The notes below the pieces were generated by a model. It was not told the DNA's origin, made no database searches, and worked only from the letters and a program-made list of their open reading frames with translations. The position numbers and the translations under genes are program-made. A stretch of DNA of 64,000 nt, taken from IMG/VR virus record IMGVR_UViG_3300034117_002447, positions 186,001-250,000 of that record, one strand, 5' to 3'. This document shows, piece after piece, positions 1 to 7,922 of this stretch. This DNA comes from a virus. Positions within the stretch are counted from its first letter, which is position 1. Each line of letters begins with the position of its first letter.

Positions 1-203
1 TCAATGTAATAAAAGATAAGTTGACTCAAGTTCTCAACTACGATCAATAACTGACCGAATGGAGAAGCCGCGGTGAATACTGAGCGACTCTGTTTAAAAG
101 TAGTTTGTAAGAACTGGATACTCTCACTAAGAATATCGCGAACTCGTATGCGAAGACTGGTGAACAGCCTGAGGTTTGTATTTTGATTAGTAAGACCTGC
201 CAT
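1..203 (-). CDS. 5' part of a leftward gene, unknown (probably virion protein), truncated by window edge
   Basis: Reading leftward from an ATG at 203-201 there are 67 sense codons and no stop before the window edge. The N-terminus is MAGLTNQNTNLR, followed by a serine- and phenylalanine-rich amphipathic stretch (SLRIRVRDILSESIQFLQ) and a hydrophobic part near residues 50-66 (GQLLIVVENLSQLIFYYI). A late-promoter-like RATAAATAA lies 22 nt before the ATG, as for other structural genes here, so I infer a late virion gene. There is no Shine-Dalgarno sequence. I do not recognise the family from this fragment. Tape-measure or baseplate protein are guesses only. Confidence 0.75.
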   Translation of the reverse strand, partial: MAGLTNQNTNLRLFTSLRIRVRDILSESIQFLQTTFKQSRSVFTAASPFGQLLIVVENLSQLIFYYI

Positions 204-225
204 TTAAAGTGTGACTTCTTTTAGG

Positions 226-234
226 TTATTTATC
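226..234 (-). promoter_or_regulatory. late-promoter-like element GATAAATAA
   Basis: The minus-strand sequence is GATAAATAA, ending 22 nt before the ATG at 203. It is one of nine copies of RATAAATAA in front of transcription units in this window. The core resembles the T4 late promoter -10 box TATAAATA, and a gp55-like sigma is encoded at 55571-55990. It is back to back with the tmRNA promoter at 269-277. Confidence 0.65.
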
Positions 235-268
235 AGTTGAGTAAAACGTTTATGAAGGGAAGCCTTTT

Positions 269-277
269 GATAAATAA
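269..277 (+). promoter_or_regulatory. late-promoter-like element GATAAATAA upstream of tmRNA
   Basis: GATAAATAA ends 22 nt upstream of the predicted mature tmRNA 5' end (G300). This leaves a short precursor leader that RNase P would be expected to remove. The same nonamer precedes structural genes, suggesting the tmRNA is made with the late genes. Confidence 0.6.
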
Positions 278-299
278 AGGAGTATAATAACATTATTAT

Positions 300-666
300 G
301 GGGATGACCGGATTTGACAGGAATTATCGGTTACACCTGCACGCCGAGGAAGATGCTAAGACTCGTTAAAATGTATTAAAACTATAAGTGGCAACACTAA
401 TTTCTGGAGTCTAGTTAACGAAAGCGTTAACGCTCCTGTTACTGAAGAGCTTTTAGCTGCATAAGTGACCAAGCGGCAACTGCTTGACTAACCCAAAGTT
501 GCAAAACCAGCATGGCGTAACGGCCAAGTCGAACCGTTACCGACTTTAGCTTTAAGTCGTTAAAGAATAAGATATTTGGTCCAGTTAGAAAATGGGACTA
601 AGCGTGTAAACGAAGGTCTAATTAGAGGTTTTTTGGACGAGGGTTCGAATCCCTCCATCTCCACCA
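300..666 (+). ncRNA. ssrA: tmRNA (transfer-messenger RNA, SsrA)
   Basis: tmRNA rescues stalled ribosomes by acting first as tRNA-Ala and then as a short mRNA encoding a degradation tag. The 5' end GGGGATG (300-306) pairs with CATCTCC at 656-662 (one G-U) to form the acceptor stem, followed by discriminator A663 and an encoded CCA (664-666). The T arm is GAGGG-TTCGAAT-CCCTC. The tag reading frame ends GAA GAG CTT TTA GCT GCA TAA, with stop at 462-464, giving a tag ending EELLAA. Starting at GCT 432 the tag would be APVTEELLAA, 10 residues like the E. coli tag. A longer version starting at AAC 417 is possible. A perfect 7-bp hairpin (GTTAACG/CGTTAAC, 414-431) lies just before GCT 432. Phage-borne tmRNAs are known in some large phages. 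Confidence 0.95.
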
Positions 667-672
667 CTTCGT

Positions 673-702
673 AAAAGCCAGTCTCTAGGGATTGGCTTTT
701 TT
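673..702 (+). terminator. Rho-independent terminator after tmRNA
   Basis: AAAAGCCAGTC (673-683) pairs with GATTGGCTTTT (690-700) with one G-T pair around a 6-nt loop, and the T run extends to 702. It sits 7 nt after the tmRNA CCA end and separates it from the next late promoter. Confidence 0.85.
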
Positions 703-728
703 GGTAATGGTAGAATTGAATAATGTCT

Positions 729-737
729 GATAAATAA
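729..737 (+). promoter_or_regulatory. late-promoter-like element GATAAATAA
   Basis: GATAAATAA with 23 nt between it and the ATG at 761. It lies directly after the tmRNA terminator, so it is the likely promoter for the rightward run 761-4558. Confidence 0.65.
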
Positions 738-760
738 TTAGAAATTCAGTTTTACAATAA

Positions 761-2392
761 ATGGCAAATGGAGTAAAGTATTCTACTGGCTCAACCCCAG
801 CAGGTTGCCTTAGAAAGGGCAATATGTTACTCGCGGTCGGGCAGCAAGATTACGGGACGTCCTTTTATTCGGGAGTTAATCCACCGGCTGGCGGATACAC
901 GATTTACGTTAATAAGGCAACTTCTGGTCCAAGCATACACTGCCCTCGAACTGATGCTGAACTGATTAGATTAACTAATCAAATCGCTGGAGCAAATTAC
1001 ACAACAACAAGTCAGTGCTTTAGCTATTTAGCCTCGCAATCGGATAAGATAATAGTCGATTTAGCGTATCCTGATATTGCGACCTCTGGTTTACTTTTAA
1101 AGTTAGACTCAAGTTTTACAGCGTCATATCCTAAAACTGGAACTACTTGGTATGACATAAGCGGAAATAGTTCAAATGGAGTAATTTATAATGGCCCAAT
1201 ATGGAATTCGAATGGGTATTTTGAATTTGATGGGATCGATGACTATGTTGATACAAATAAAACTTTTCAATTTACTAGAGACAGTCAATTTTCAGTTTGT
1301 GGATTTATAAACATTAGAGATCATAAATCTAGAGCAAGCGCTGCTGCTGGTATTATAGGAAAGGGCCATTGGTACTCTAATAGTTGGGATGTTTGGTTAA
1401 GTAACGATAATCGAATTTACTTTGAAACTAATGGAAATAGTAATCCAAATAACGTTCATTTCCTATATAGTGATCCGTTAACAATAGACCGCTGGTATTT
1501 CTTCACCGCTATATATGAAAATGGTAGGAAACTTCTCTATCTCAACCACTCTCAATATGAAAACTTTGATGGAGGAGTCGGTGATTTCACGAACAATAAT
1601 TCTGTATTAATTTCTAGGCGATATGATGACGTATATAGAAGCTTAATGGGATACGGGGCTAACTACTCAATATACGATAGGCAACTAGAGGAAACTGAAG
1701 TATTTCAAAACTATTACGGTGGAAATATTGCGCTAGACGGATTAGTCTTATCCGTAGATGGTGCAAATATTGTTTCTTATCCCGGAACCGGTTCTACTTG
1801 GTACGATATGACTCAAAGTGAGTACTCTGTTACTAATTGCAATATACAAAAGAGTAAAAATAACTACTATTCCTTATGGAGTAATGGAAATGACGCTGAT
1901 GTTGCATCTTCCCCAATTCTAAACAATGACTATCATTCGGTAGAACTTCTGCTAATGTTTAAAGGCTCAGCGACCTATCCAAACGGATACACTGGCAGTT
2001 GGGAACAATTTTTCGGTTATTTCAGCGCAGGCTCAGATCGATCACCGGGCGTTTGGAGATTTCCGTCAGCTAGACTAATACACTGGCAATACGCTCCAGG
2101 ATTCAACGGTCCTAATTTTGGAAAGAACTCAGCTAATGATGAGTTTGACCTAAATACTTATTATCATATCGTTGTAACAAAAGAAGGAGGCACCGTTAAA
2201 ACTTACATAAATGGCGTTTTAACAAACACAGTCGGCGCCTCAAATCCTAAAACCGCAGGAGACTCGATTATCAGATTTTTTGACTATTACTCAGCCGATT
2301 TAATGGAAATTCAAGTATGCAGAATATACGAAAGAACCATATCTCAAGACGAGGTCTCTCTTAATTATGCAGCAGTAAAAAATAGAATGTAA
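761..2392 (+). CDS. tail fibre/adhesin-type protein with two LamG (concanavalin A-like) domains
   Basis: This is a 543-residue protein. Residues 1 to about 105 form a domain shared with the 2507-3487 product (both contain GCLRKGNML, GGYTIY.NKA, TNQIAGA.YTT), which I infer attaches the protein to the virion. Two LamG-like beta-sandwich domains follow at about 108-330 and 331-543. Each opens with the hallmark [LV]-[KS]-[LV]-D...SYP.TG[ST]TWYD, and the first continues with SGNSSNGVIYNGP and FDGIDDYV. LamG modules in phage proteins usually bind carbohydrates or other ligands, so a receptor-binding fibre is the likely role. The second LamG is diverged, with TQSEYSV in place of SGN..NG. It has its own late-type promoter and no Shine-Dalgarno. 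The ligand is not predictable. Confidence 0.8.
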   Translation: MANGVKYSTGSTPAGCLRKGNMLLAVGQQDYGTSFYSGVNPPAGGYTIYVNKATSGPSIHCPRTDAELIRLTNQIAGANYTTTSQCFSYLASQSDKIIVDLAYPDIATSGLLLKLDSSFTASYPKTGTTWYDISGNSSNGVIYNGPIWNSNGYFEFDGIDDYVDTNKTFQFTRDSQFSVCGFINIRDHKSRASAAAGIIGKGHWYSNSWDVWLSNDNRIYFETNGNSNPNNVHFLYSDPLTIDRWYFFTAIYENGRKLLYLNHSQYENFDGGVGDFTNNNSVLISRRYDDVYRSLMGYGANYSIYDRQLEETEVFQNYYGGNIALDGLVLSVDGANIVSYPGTGSTWYDMTQSEYSVTNCNIQKSKNNYYSLWSNGNDADVASSPILNNDYHSVELLLMFKGSATYPNGYTGSWEQFFGYFSAGSDRSPGVWRFPSARLIHWQYAPGFNGPNFGKNSANDEFDLNTYYHIVVTKEGGTVKTYINGVLTNTVGASNPKTAGDSIIRFFDYYSADLMEIQVCRIYERTISQDEVSLNYAAVKNRM

Positions 2393-2397
2393 TAAAG

Positions 2398-2493
2398 ATG
2401 GAACAAGTATATGGAAATTGTGCAGAATGTGAAACAAACGGGCCATTGGATAATCAAGGTTTGTGTTCGATTTGTGGTACTAAAGACAAATAA
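2398..2493 (+). CDS. 31-residue zinc-ribbon microprotein
   Basis: A short ORF fills the gap between the two LamG genes, with ATG 5 nt after the upstream stop and TAA 13 nt before the next ATG. The product is 31 residues with CAEC at 8-11 and CSIC at 23-26, i.e. two CxxC knuckles 11 residues apart, as in minimal zinc ribbons. There are no other cysteines. The tight packing and the paired knuckles argue that it is real. Function is unknown. Zinc-binding microproteins in phages are often regulators or adaptors, but nothing here decides that. Confidence 0.65.
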   Translation: MEQVYGNCAECETNGPLDNQGLCSICGTKDK

Positions 2494-2506
2494 TCATTTA
2501 TAATAA

Positions 2507-3487
2507 ATGCCAAATCTAATAAAATATTCAGTAGGTGCGACACCAGTAGGTTGCCTCAGAAAAGGCAATATGCTGATCGGCAATAATACAGCCGATTACG
2601 GGTCGACCTTTTTTAATGGTATCGATCCACCGACTGGAGGTTATACGATCTACTTGAATAAAGCATCACAGGGACCAAGTATTTACTGCCCAGAGAATGA
2701 TGCTAAATTAATTGAACGTACTAACCAAATTGCTGGAGCTAGTTATACGACAGTTGCTCAATGCCTAGCCTATTTTGCTGGGCAAACAGATAAAATCGTG
2801 GTTAAGTCGAACTATGAGGGAATAGTTACTAGTGGGTTAGTTTTGAATTTAGACGCTGGTTTTTTACCGTCATACCCAACCACCGGAACTACTTGGTATG
2901 ATGTAAGTGGAAATAATTCAAATGGAATATTGACAAACGGCCCTACGTTTAGTTCCGCAAATAGCGGTACAATTGTTTTTGATGGGACAAATGACTATGC
3001 TGATTTTATTGCACCAGGCTTAGGGACTACGACTACCGTAGAGATGTGGTGTAAAATCGGAGCGGCATACAGCGGTAGAATGTTCTTCGGTTGGGACCGT
3101 TATGATGTTTGGTGCGGTAGCGGTACTTTAGGATTCAATACGGCAGCAAGCGATGTTTATGGTATATCAGCATCCGCAGTTTCGGCATTAGGCTTAGTTA
3201 ATAATTGGAAACATTATACTTTTGAAATGCGAAGTGATGTTGCATACACCAACAATAAAATTTATATTAACGGGGCTTCTCAAACACTATCGCAACAATT
3301 ATCTTCTGAAAATGCTAGTGTTAGAAACTTTAATAGTGGTAACGGTAGAATCGCAATATGGAGGGCTACTGAAACATCATTTCAAATGCCAATGGAATGT
3401 GCTATATTTAAAGTTTATAATAGAGCATTAACTCAAAATGAAATAACTCAAAACTATAACACAACAAAGGCTAGATTTGGACTTTAA
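2507..3487 (+). CDS. tail fibre/adhesin-type protein with one LamG domain (paralogue of 761-2392 product)
   Basis: This is a 326-residue protein. Residues 1 to about 110 align without large gaps with the N-terminus of the 543-residue neighbour, at roughly half identical residues by eye. One LamG-like domain covers about 112-326: LVLNLDAG, SYPTTGTTWYDVSGNNSNG, LTNGPTF, FDGTNDYADF and a terminal AIFKVYNRALTQNEI, the usual end of LamG repeats. It appears to be a duplication in which the virion-proximal domain is kept and the C-terminal lectin varies. The leader TTTATAATAA-ATG lacks a Shine-Dalgarno. Likely a receptor- or glycan-binding appendage, ligand unknown. Confidence 0.78.
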   Translation: MPNLIKYSVGATPVGCLRKGNMLIGNNTADYGSTFFNGIDPPTGGYTIYLNKASQGPSIYCPENDAKLIERTNQIAGASYTTVAQCLAYFAGQTDKIVVKSNYEGIVTSGLVLNLDAGFLPSYPTTGTTWYDVSGNNSNGILTNGPTFSSANSGTIVFDGTNDYADFIAPGLGTTTTVEMWCKIGAAYSGRMFFGWDRYDVWCGSGTLGFNTAASDVYGISASAVSALGLVNNWKHYTFEMRSDVAYTNNKIYINGASQTLSQQLSSENASVRNFNSGNGRIAIWRATETSFQMPMECAIFKVYNRALTQNEITQNYNTTKARFGL

Positions 3488-3524
3488 TACACAACTAAAA
3501 ATAAAAAAATAAAATAAAACAATA

Positions 3525-3788
3525 ATGGCAGAACAATACGAAGACCGAAGATTTGTTATCTTTAATGTTAGCGAACTATCAACAATTGATTTTGATCAAG
3601 TATTTGAAACTTCAGCGGACACCGTTCGAAAGTCAGTTAACGGGACTTTGACTTTTGTAAAATACGACTTGCCGATGCCTTCATCAGTTACGGCATTAAC
3701 TAGCCGATCACAGGAGTACACGTTTTCGCAAATCGTACCTATCTTGGCAACCTCGGCTTGGACAGATAGTTCAATAATGATACCGTAA
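3525..3788 (+). CDS. small protein, unknown
   Basis: An 87-residue product starting MAEQYEDRRFVIFNVSEL, acidic near the N-terminus, with no cysteines, membrane segment or motif I recognise. It lies in the same direction between the LamG genes and the gp15-like gene with short A-rich spacers and no terminator, so it is probably co-transcribed with them. A small virion or fibre-accessory role is inferred only from position. Confidence 0.7.
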   Translation: MAEQYEDRRFVIFNVSELSTIDFDQVFETSADTVRKSVNGTLTFVKYDLPMPSSVTALTSRSQEYTFSQIVPILATSAWTDSSIMIP

Positions 3789-3811
3789 TCATACTCTAAA
3801 TAAATAACTGT

Positions 3812-4558
3812 ATGAAGACACTTAATACTGATGACATTTTCTTAAGAAATTTAACCATTGCTCTGCTTGATCTGCTTAATGGTGAAATGGAAATGAGCTT
3901 ATCCCGTGAAGATCACAAGGACACTTTCAAGGTTCCATTCGTTTATAATTACGGAACTGACGAGGGATTCCTAAAGGATTTCTATATTGGACTTCCGGAT
4001 AACTGCCGAATTCCGGTAGCTGAAGGAACCTATGACATTATCCCTAGAGGAATCGTTACTCTTTCTAGTTTCCAGGTAAAATCATCTGACATGACTAACA
4101 AATTTGTTAGAGGTAGTTTTACTGAAACTGAACGTGGATCAAACGATCAAAATATCTTAACTGGATACTCTGCTCAACTCTTCTCTATTCCATTAGCGGT
4201 TAAGTTCGATGTAAAGATTATATGTGATAACTTAAATAAAGCATTTAAAATCGCTGAAAATATGTTGACAATTAACTACTCAAACCGGGTGGTTTACTTT
4301 CAATACAATGGAGTTAGGATTCCAGCTCAACTGCAATTCCCTGCATCAGAAACAATTGATAAACAGTACAAATTCAGCTTAACCGATAGTAACAAAATTA
4401 ATATTACTCTTTCAGTTGACGTTGAGACCTATTTACCGAGCTTCGAAAAGACCTCTAAACGTAAGAGCTCAAATGTAATGGAGCGAATTAACGTAAACCG
4501 TAAAATTGACGGTGGAGACTTAACGGTTGGTAGCGGTTGGACTGATCAGAATAGTTAA
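3812..4558 (+). CDS. tail completion / sheath stabiliser-like protein (T4 gp15-like, tentative)
   Basis: A 248-residue protein. The order of elements resembles T4 gp15, which caps the tail tube and stabilises the sheath. There is an N-terminal helix with a following basic strand and VPFVYNYG near 43-50, and a central IPRGIVTLSSFQV that recalls the gp15 LPRI strand. Then come SAQLFSIPLAVKFDVKIICDN and a helix (KAFKIAENML), then VRIPAQLQFP and a late TLSVDVETYLPSFE. This is fold-pattern recognition by eye, not an alignment. The C-terminal 30 residues are basic and polar. The stop overlaps the stop of the convergent tube-like gene in a TTAA. An AATAAATAA sits only 4 nt before the ATG, too close to be its promoter. 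Confidence 0.5.
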   Translation: MKTLNTDDIFLRNLTIALLDLLNGEMEMSLSREDHKDTFKVPFVYNYGTDEGFLKDFYIGLPDNCRIPVAEGTYDIIPRGIVTLSSFQVKSSDMTNKFVRGSFTETERGSNDQNILTGYSAQLFSIPLAVKFDVKIICDNLNKAFKIAENMLTINYSNRVVYFQYNGVRIPAQLQFPASETIDKQYKFSLTDSNKINITLSVDVETYLPSFEKTSKRKSSNVMERINVNRKIDGGDLTVGSGWTDQNS

Positions 4559-5172
4559 TCAAAGTCTAATTCTAAATCGAAATTGTAATACTTAAACGTT
4601 GCAGTAAACGTTGTGAATTGTGGAGTGATTGATGAATAAGATAAATTCATTTCACTTAATGACGTTAGCATTGGTCGATTGAAAATAATCGAAGAAACTG
4701 CATAACCTTCATTGTTTAGAAGAGTCAGCCTGATTGGCTGAAAGAACGGGTGATTTCCATTTGACATTGCTGGCACGGATAGTGCTTGGCCTAATGAATT
4801 TCTTCCAGTATTTTCAGTAGAAACATTGGCTGGGTCCAAGTAGTTAAGAGCATTATCTAAAAAGATAAAGTAATTCAAATACGCGTCTGTTAACTTAAAC
4901 GTCACCTTTAACTCTCTAGTAAATTGATCAGCTATTGGTTTTGAGCTCTGTAATTCTTGAGTTTTTCCAAGTGTCCTAGTTTGAGTAGGAAGAACTGAAC
5001 TAAATCCTGGAAAGTTTACACTTTGCACAGTGGATGCCATAAAGTCCGGAAGAGACTTGTAAGGTAGCAGCAGATTTCTGTAATATTTACTGTACTTCTC
5101 CTGTACAGCAGAATTAAAGAAATCTGCTGGAAAGTTTATAAAAAAGCTGTTCTGTCTAGAATTAAGTATCAT
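4555..5172 (-). CDS. tail tube-like protein (gp19/tube fold, tentative)
   Basis: A 205-residue protein with features of the phage tail-tube/baseplate-tube fold. There is an early hydrophobic stretch leading to FMASTVQSVNFPGF, and a TRELKVTFKLTDAYLNYFIFLDNAL strand-helix equivalent to the W.VT[FV] region of tube proteins. The C-terminal pattern is IRLTLLNNEGYAVSSIIF, then LTSLSEMNLSYSSI and FTTFTATFKYYNFDLEL. Tube proteins of myoviruses are usually 140-200 residues, so the length fits. It could instead be a gp54/gp48-type baseplate tube initiator. It is the first gene after the enzyme block in the leftward direction, and its stop overlaps the gp15-like gene stop. Confidence 0.5.
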   Translation of the reverse strand: MILNSRQNSFFINFPADFFNSAVQEKYSKYYRNLLLPYKSLPDFMASTVQSVNFPGFSSVLPTQTRTLGKTQELQSSKPIADQFTRELKVTFKLTDAYLNYFIFLDNALNYLDPANVSTENTGRNSLGQALSVPAMSNGNHPFFQPIRLTLLNNEGYAVSSIIFNRPMLTSLSEMNLSYSSITPQFTTFTATFKYYNFDLELDFD

Positions 5173-5182
5173 ATAGAATTAT

Positions 5183-7915
5183 CTATACGAGAATTTTCTT
5201 AAGTTCAGCGATTACTTGTTCGCTAGTTATCAATTTAGAACACTCAAATTGGCGACTAGTTCCTTTATGATCAGGGCACCAATTCCAGTCTCCGGCATCA
5301 AGTCTCAAACGATTGGCACAGCCTGAGCATGCACCAGCCGGGGCAGCTAATTTAACAATTCCATTATCAGGTTCGTTGTAGGGTTCAGTAAATCCAGATA
5401 CTTGAATGGTTGGGACGTTTGCTGCCCACGCTAACCAAGTTAAGCCGCTGCTTATTCCAATGAATGCTTGACACTCAGATATGTTTTTAACAGCCTCCTC
5501 GATTGAACCTTCCGGTAACTTAGCGGCTCCGATTGGATGGCTATTTCCCATATATCCATCGTGTTCTCTTGACATAATGACTGGTTCATATCCATTTTGT
5601 AATAACCAGTCAGTAACCTCCTGCCAGCCATTTGGATTGTTCCAATATTTGGCTTGAGCAGTTCCGTGAATTCCTAAACCTACTTTTTTAGTGACAGTAG
5701 ATCGGTCGTATGTTTTAATTAAAGGCTTGATTTCAGTGTAGTCTAATCCTAAAATATCAGCAGCAGTTCTCTGTAATGGACCCAACTTAAAATCTCTAGG
5801 ATTCATTGCTGAATCGAACACTTCGTTATTATTGTACCATCCGATTTTATACATTGCATAAAGGCCTGTTATACTGGAACCGGGTGCAACTAATTCGATT
5901 TCCGGATATTGCTCAGCAAATAAGTTATTCCAAAAAGTAGAGCAAACAACTTTACAATTATGTTTCTTTCTGAATTCTTCAACGTAAGGGAACCATGCTA
6001 AATTATCACCTAGCGCCTTAGAGTCAAGTGAAATATAAACCTTCTTTCCAGCAATATTATAATTAATTTCTTCAATGACTTCGCTGTTCTGATCAAGTAT
6101 TTGAATTTTCCAATCTTTAAAGTATTTAGAGTAGGTTTTTGCCCAAGTTTTATTACCTAGAGTAGTTAAAAATTCTTCTGAACCAGTTACATTATTTATG
6201 AATTTAACTGGGTACTTAAAACTTGATGATGTTTCGATTTCAACATAGGCTCCATCCATAAAATTATAATAAACAGTTGGACTCTCTGCGTCTGAGAAAA
6301 GGGTTAATCGATTCATTACGATAAATTCAGATAGGTCGTTTTGTAAAAACTCAGAATAAACGCTCTTTCCTAAATAATTAACGGTTGCCGTTAATCCCTT
6401 TTGGTATTTACCTAGATCAACTAATGAGTAACCGTCTTTCTGTAAGGTTACGAATTTTACAAATTTACCGTATCTAACTTCCAGTAAATAGTCGCTATCT
6501 GCTTTTTCTTCGTGAAATCCTGAAATTAGGTGTAGGTATAAATTTCCATTATCACTCGCAGCTGGATAGATTTGGAATTTACCATCATCTCTTAAGATAC
6601 CGTCTCTATTCCAAACAGCTTGAGTATTTAATTCGTTTGAGTTCGCAATATACTCGGTGTGACCTATGTTAGTTGTAAATTTTCTTAAGTATTCAAGAAA
6701 TACTCTCTCTAACTGCCAGCCCTTTGGCTTATTTGTAAAGTATTCGCGTTTTGTTTTTATTTGATCCATCATCTTAACGGCGATATCCGTCTTTATCGAA
6801 AAGATGAAAGTTGCCATGAAAGGCGACAATTGAGTGTCTACACTTGAACCTTCGTGATATTCATAGATAATAGCATCATGCAATTTTGATTTTTCCAAGA
6901 AGGCTTGTCTGTATTGGAATGTATCGATTAGGTTATCGTATTCCATGAAGTGAATCATTTTCTTTCCTAGGAATTTACAGAAATTAAAAGCAATCGTCAT
7001 TGATGTCCATATTGCATAATCATGATGGTACGGCATTGCATTGTCAACTTGATAATCTGCAAATCTGGTCCATCTACCGCTTGATACTGAATGATCTTCA
7101 AATTCTGAATTTAAAAGTAGTGGATTTTCTTTATCAAAGATATAGTAATCAACCAATTTTTGAATTTCAGGCTTTATTGCATAGTGAGATACTAATAGGA
7201 TTGGGATACCTGCAAATTCTCTAAGTTTTGAAATACACTCAATTAGGTCCTGCTCTTTTTCTGGAGTATTAGGCCACGTGTCTAAAACAAAAATGTCATC
7301 CTTATATTCTTCGGAAATAATAATGGATTCTGGAGTAGGCTTATTATAGAGTTGGTCATTCTTAATTCCGCCCTTTACTCCAAAGAAATAGAGATCTCCA
7401 GGATGAGCTGTATATTCAAAGACTCCGTCTGGAAATGCTTGCTCAAAACCTTTAACTTCACGAATGGCCGCTTCAGTTAAATTCTTATAATAGTCAGACC
7501 ATTCTTCTGAAATATTCGCAAGCAGTGGAGCGGCTGAACTGCCGTCTGATCTGCGAGTTCCGTGTTCAGGTCTACCAGTTGAAGCACATGTAAAAATGAA
7601 TGCTCCTCCAGGTTTTAGCATTCGGATAATATTCTGTAGCGATTTCTCATAGAACATGTCGTGTTCAAATACTTCAGTTGAAATAATAAGATCAAACTGT
7701 TCGTTTGGTGCATCGTATAGATGAGCGACTTGAATAACGTCTACGTTTGGACCTTCACCTACATCTAATCCAATATAGTTACAATCGGTTAAGAAGAATC
7801 GGTTATTTCCATTAATATCAAGAGATCCGATATCTAGGACCTTTTTTCCAGTGAAATACTGCGGAAATACTTCACTCATTTTTTTACAAAATTCTTGCTG
7901 TTGAGGATGTGCCAT
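5183..7915 (-). CDS. trifunctional SAM-methyltransferase / GT-like / TibC-Aah-type O-heptosyltransferase fusion
   Basis: A 910-residue fusion. Residues 1 to about 180 are a class I SAM methyltransferase (KKVLDIGSLDINGNNRFF, IISTEVFEHD, LKPGGAFIFTC). About 200-460 form an alpha/beta region resembling nucleotide-sugar transferases, without motifs I can assign. About 560-910 match the autotransporter strand-loop-strand O-heptosyltransferase family (TibC, Aah). The region has a beta module (KFINNVTGSEEF, KYFKDWKIQI), then KKVYISLDSKALGDNLAWFP, GTAQAKYWNNPNGWQEV and FIGISSGLTWLAWA. It ends with a four-cysteine finger: C863xxC866, C880 and C892, with DWNWCP and RQFEC. TibC-family enzymes bind iron with this finger and glycosylate serines of repetitive autotransporters. 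Here the likely acceptors are the Ser/Thr-rich fibre proteins of the same region. All key residues appear intact. Confidence 0.85.
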   Translation of the reverse strand: MAHPQQQEFCKKMSEVFPQYFTGKKVLDIGSLDINGNNRFFLTDCNYIGLDVGEGPNVDVIQVAHLYDAPNEQFDLIISTEVFEHDMFYEKSLQNIIRMLKPGGAFIFTCASTGRPEHGTRRSDGSSAAPLLANISEEWSDYYKNLTEAAIREVKGFEQAFPDGVFEYTAHPGDLYFFGVKGGIKNDQLYNKPTPESIIISEEYKDDIFVLDTWPNTPEKEQDLIECISKLREFAGIPILLVSHYAIKPEIQKLVDYYIFDKENPLLLNSEFEDHSVSSGRWTRFADYQVDNAMPYHHDYAIWTSMTIAFNFCKFLGKKMIHFMEYDNLIDTFQYRQAFLEKSKLHDAIIYEYHEGSSVDTQLSPFMATFIFSIKTDIAVKMMDQIKTKREYFTNKPKGWQLERVFLEYLRKFTTNIGHTEYIANSNELNTQAVWNRDGILRDDGKFQIYPAASDNGNLYLHLISGFHEEKADSDYLLEVRYGKFVKFVTLQKDGYSLVDLGKYQKGLTATVNYLGKSVYSEFLQNDLSEFIVMNRLTLFSDAESPTVYYNFMDGAYVEIETSSSFKYPVKFINNVTGSEEFLTTLGNKTWAKTYSKYFKDWKIQILDQNSEVIEEINYNIAGKKVYISLDSKALGDNLAWFPYVEEFRKKHNCKVVCSTFWNNLFAEQYPEIELVAPGSSITGLYAMYKIGWYNNNEVFDSAMNPRDFKLGPLQRTAADILGLDYTEIKPLIKTYDRSTVTKKVGLGIHGTAQAKYWNNPNGWQEVTDWLLQNGYEPVIMSREHDGYMGNSHPIGAAKLPEGSIEEAVKNISECQAFIGISSGLTWLAWAANVPTIQVSGFTEPYNEPDNGIVKLAAPAGACSGCANRLRLDAGDWNWCPDHKGTSRQFECSKLITSEQVIAELKKILV

Positions 7916-7922
7916 TTGTTAA

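Noticed and set aside
298-309. Possible start codon ATGGGGATG as a CDS
   Set aside because: The sequence is the 5' acceptor stem of the tmRNA, which pairs with 656-662. The frame closes quickly.
630-666. Separate tRNA or attachment site at the TTCGAATCCC...CCA segment
   Set aside because: It is the 3' half of the tmRNA tRNA-like domain. tmRNA ends can be att sites, but no integrase or direct repeat is visible here.
3799-3807. AATAAATAA before the gp15-like gene as a late promoter
   Set aside because: It ends only 4 nt before the ATG, so a transcript would start inside the gene. It is more likely an A-rich translation leader that matches by chance.
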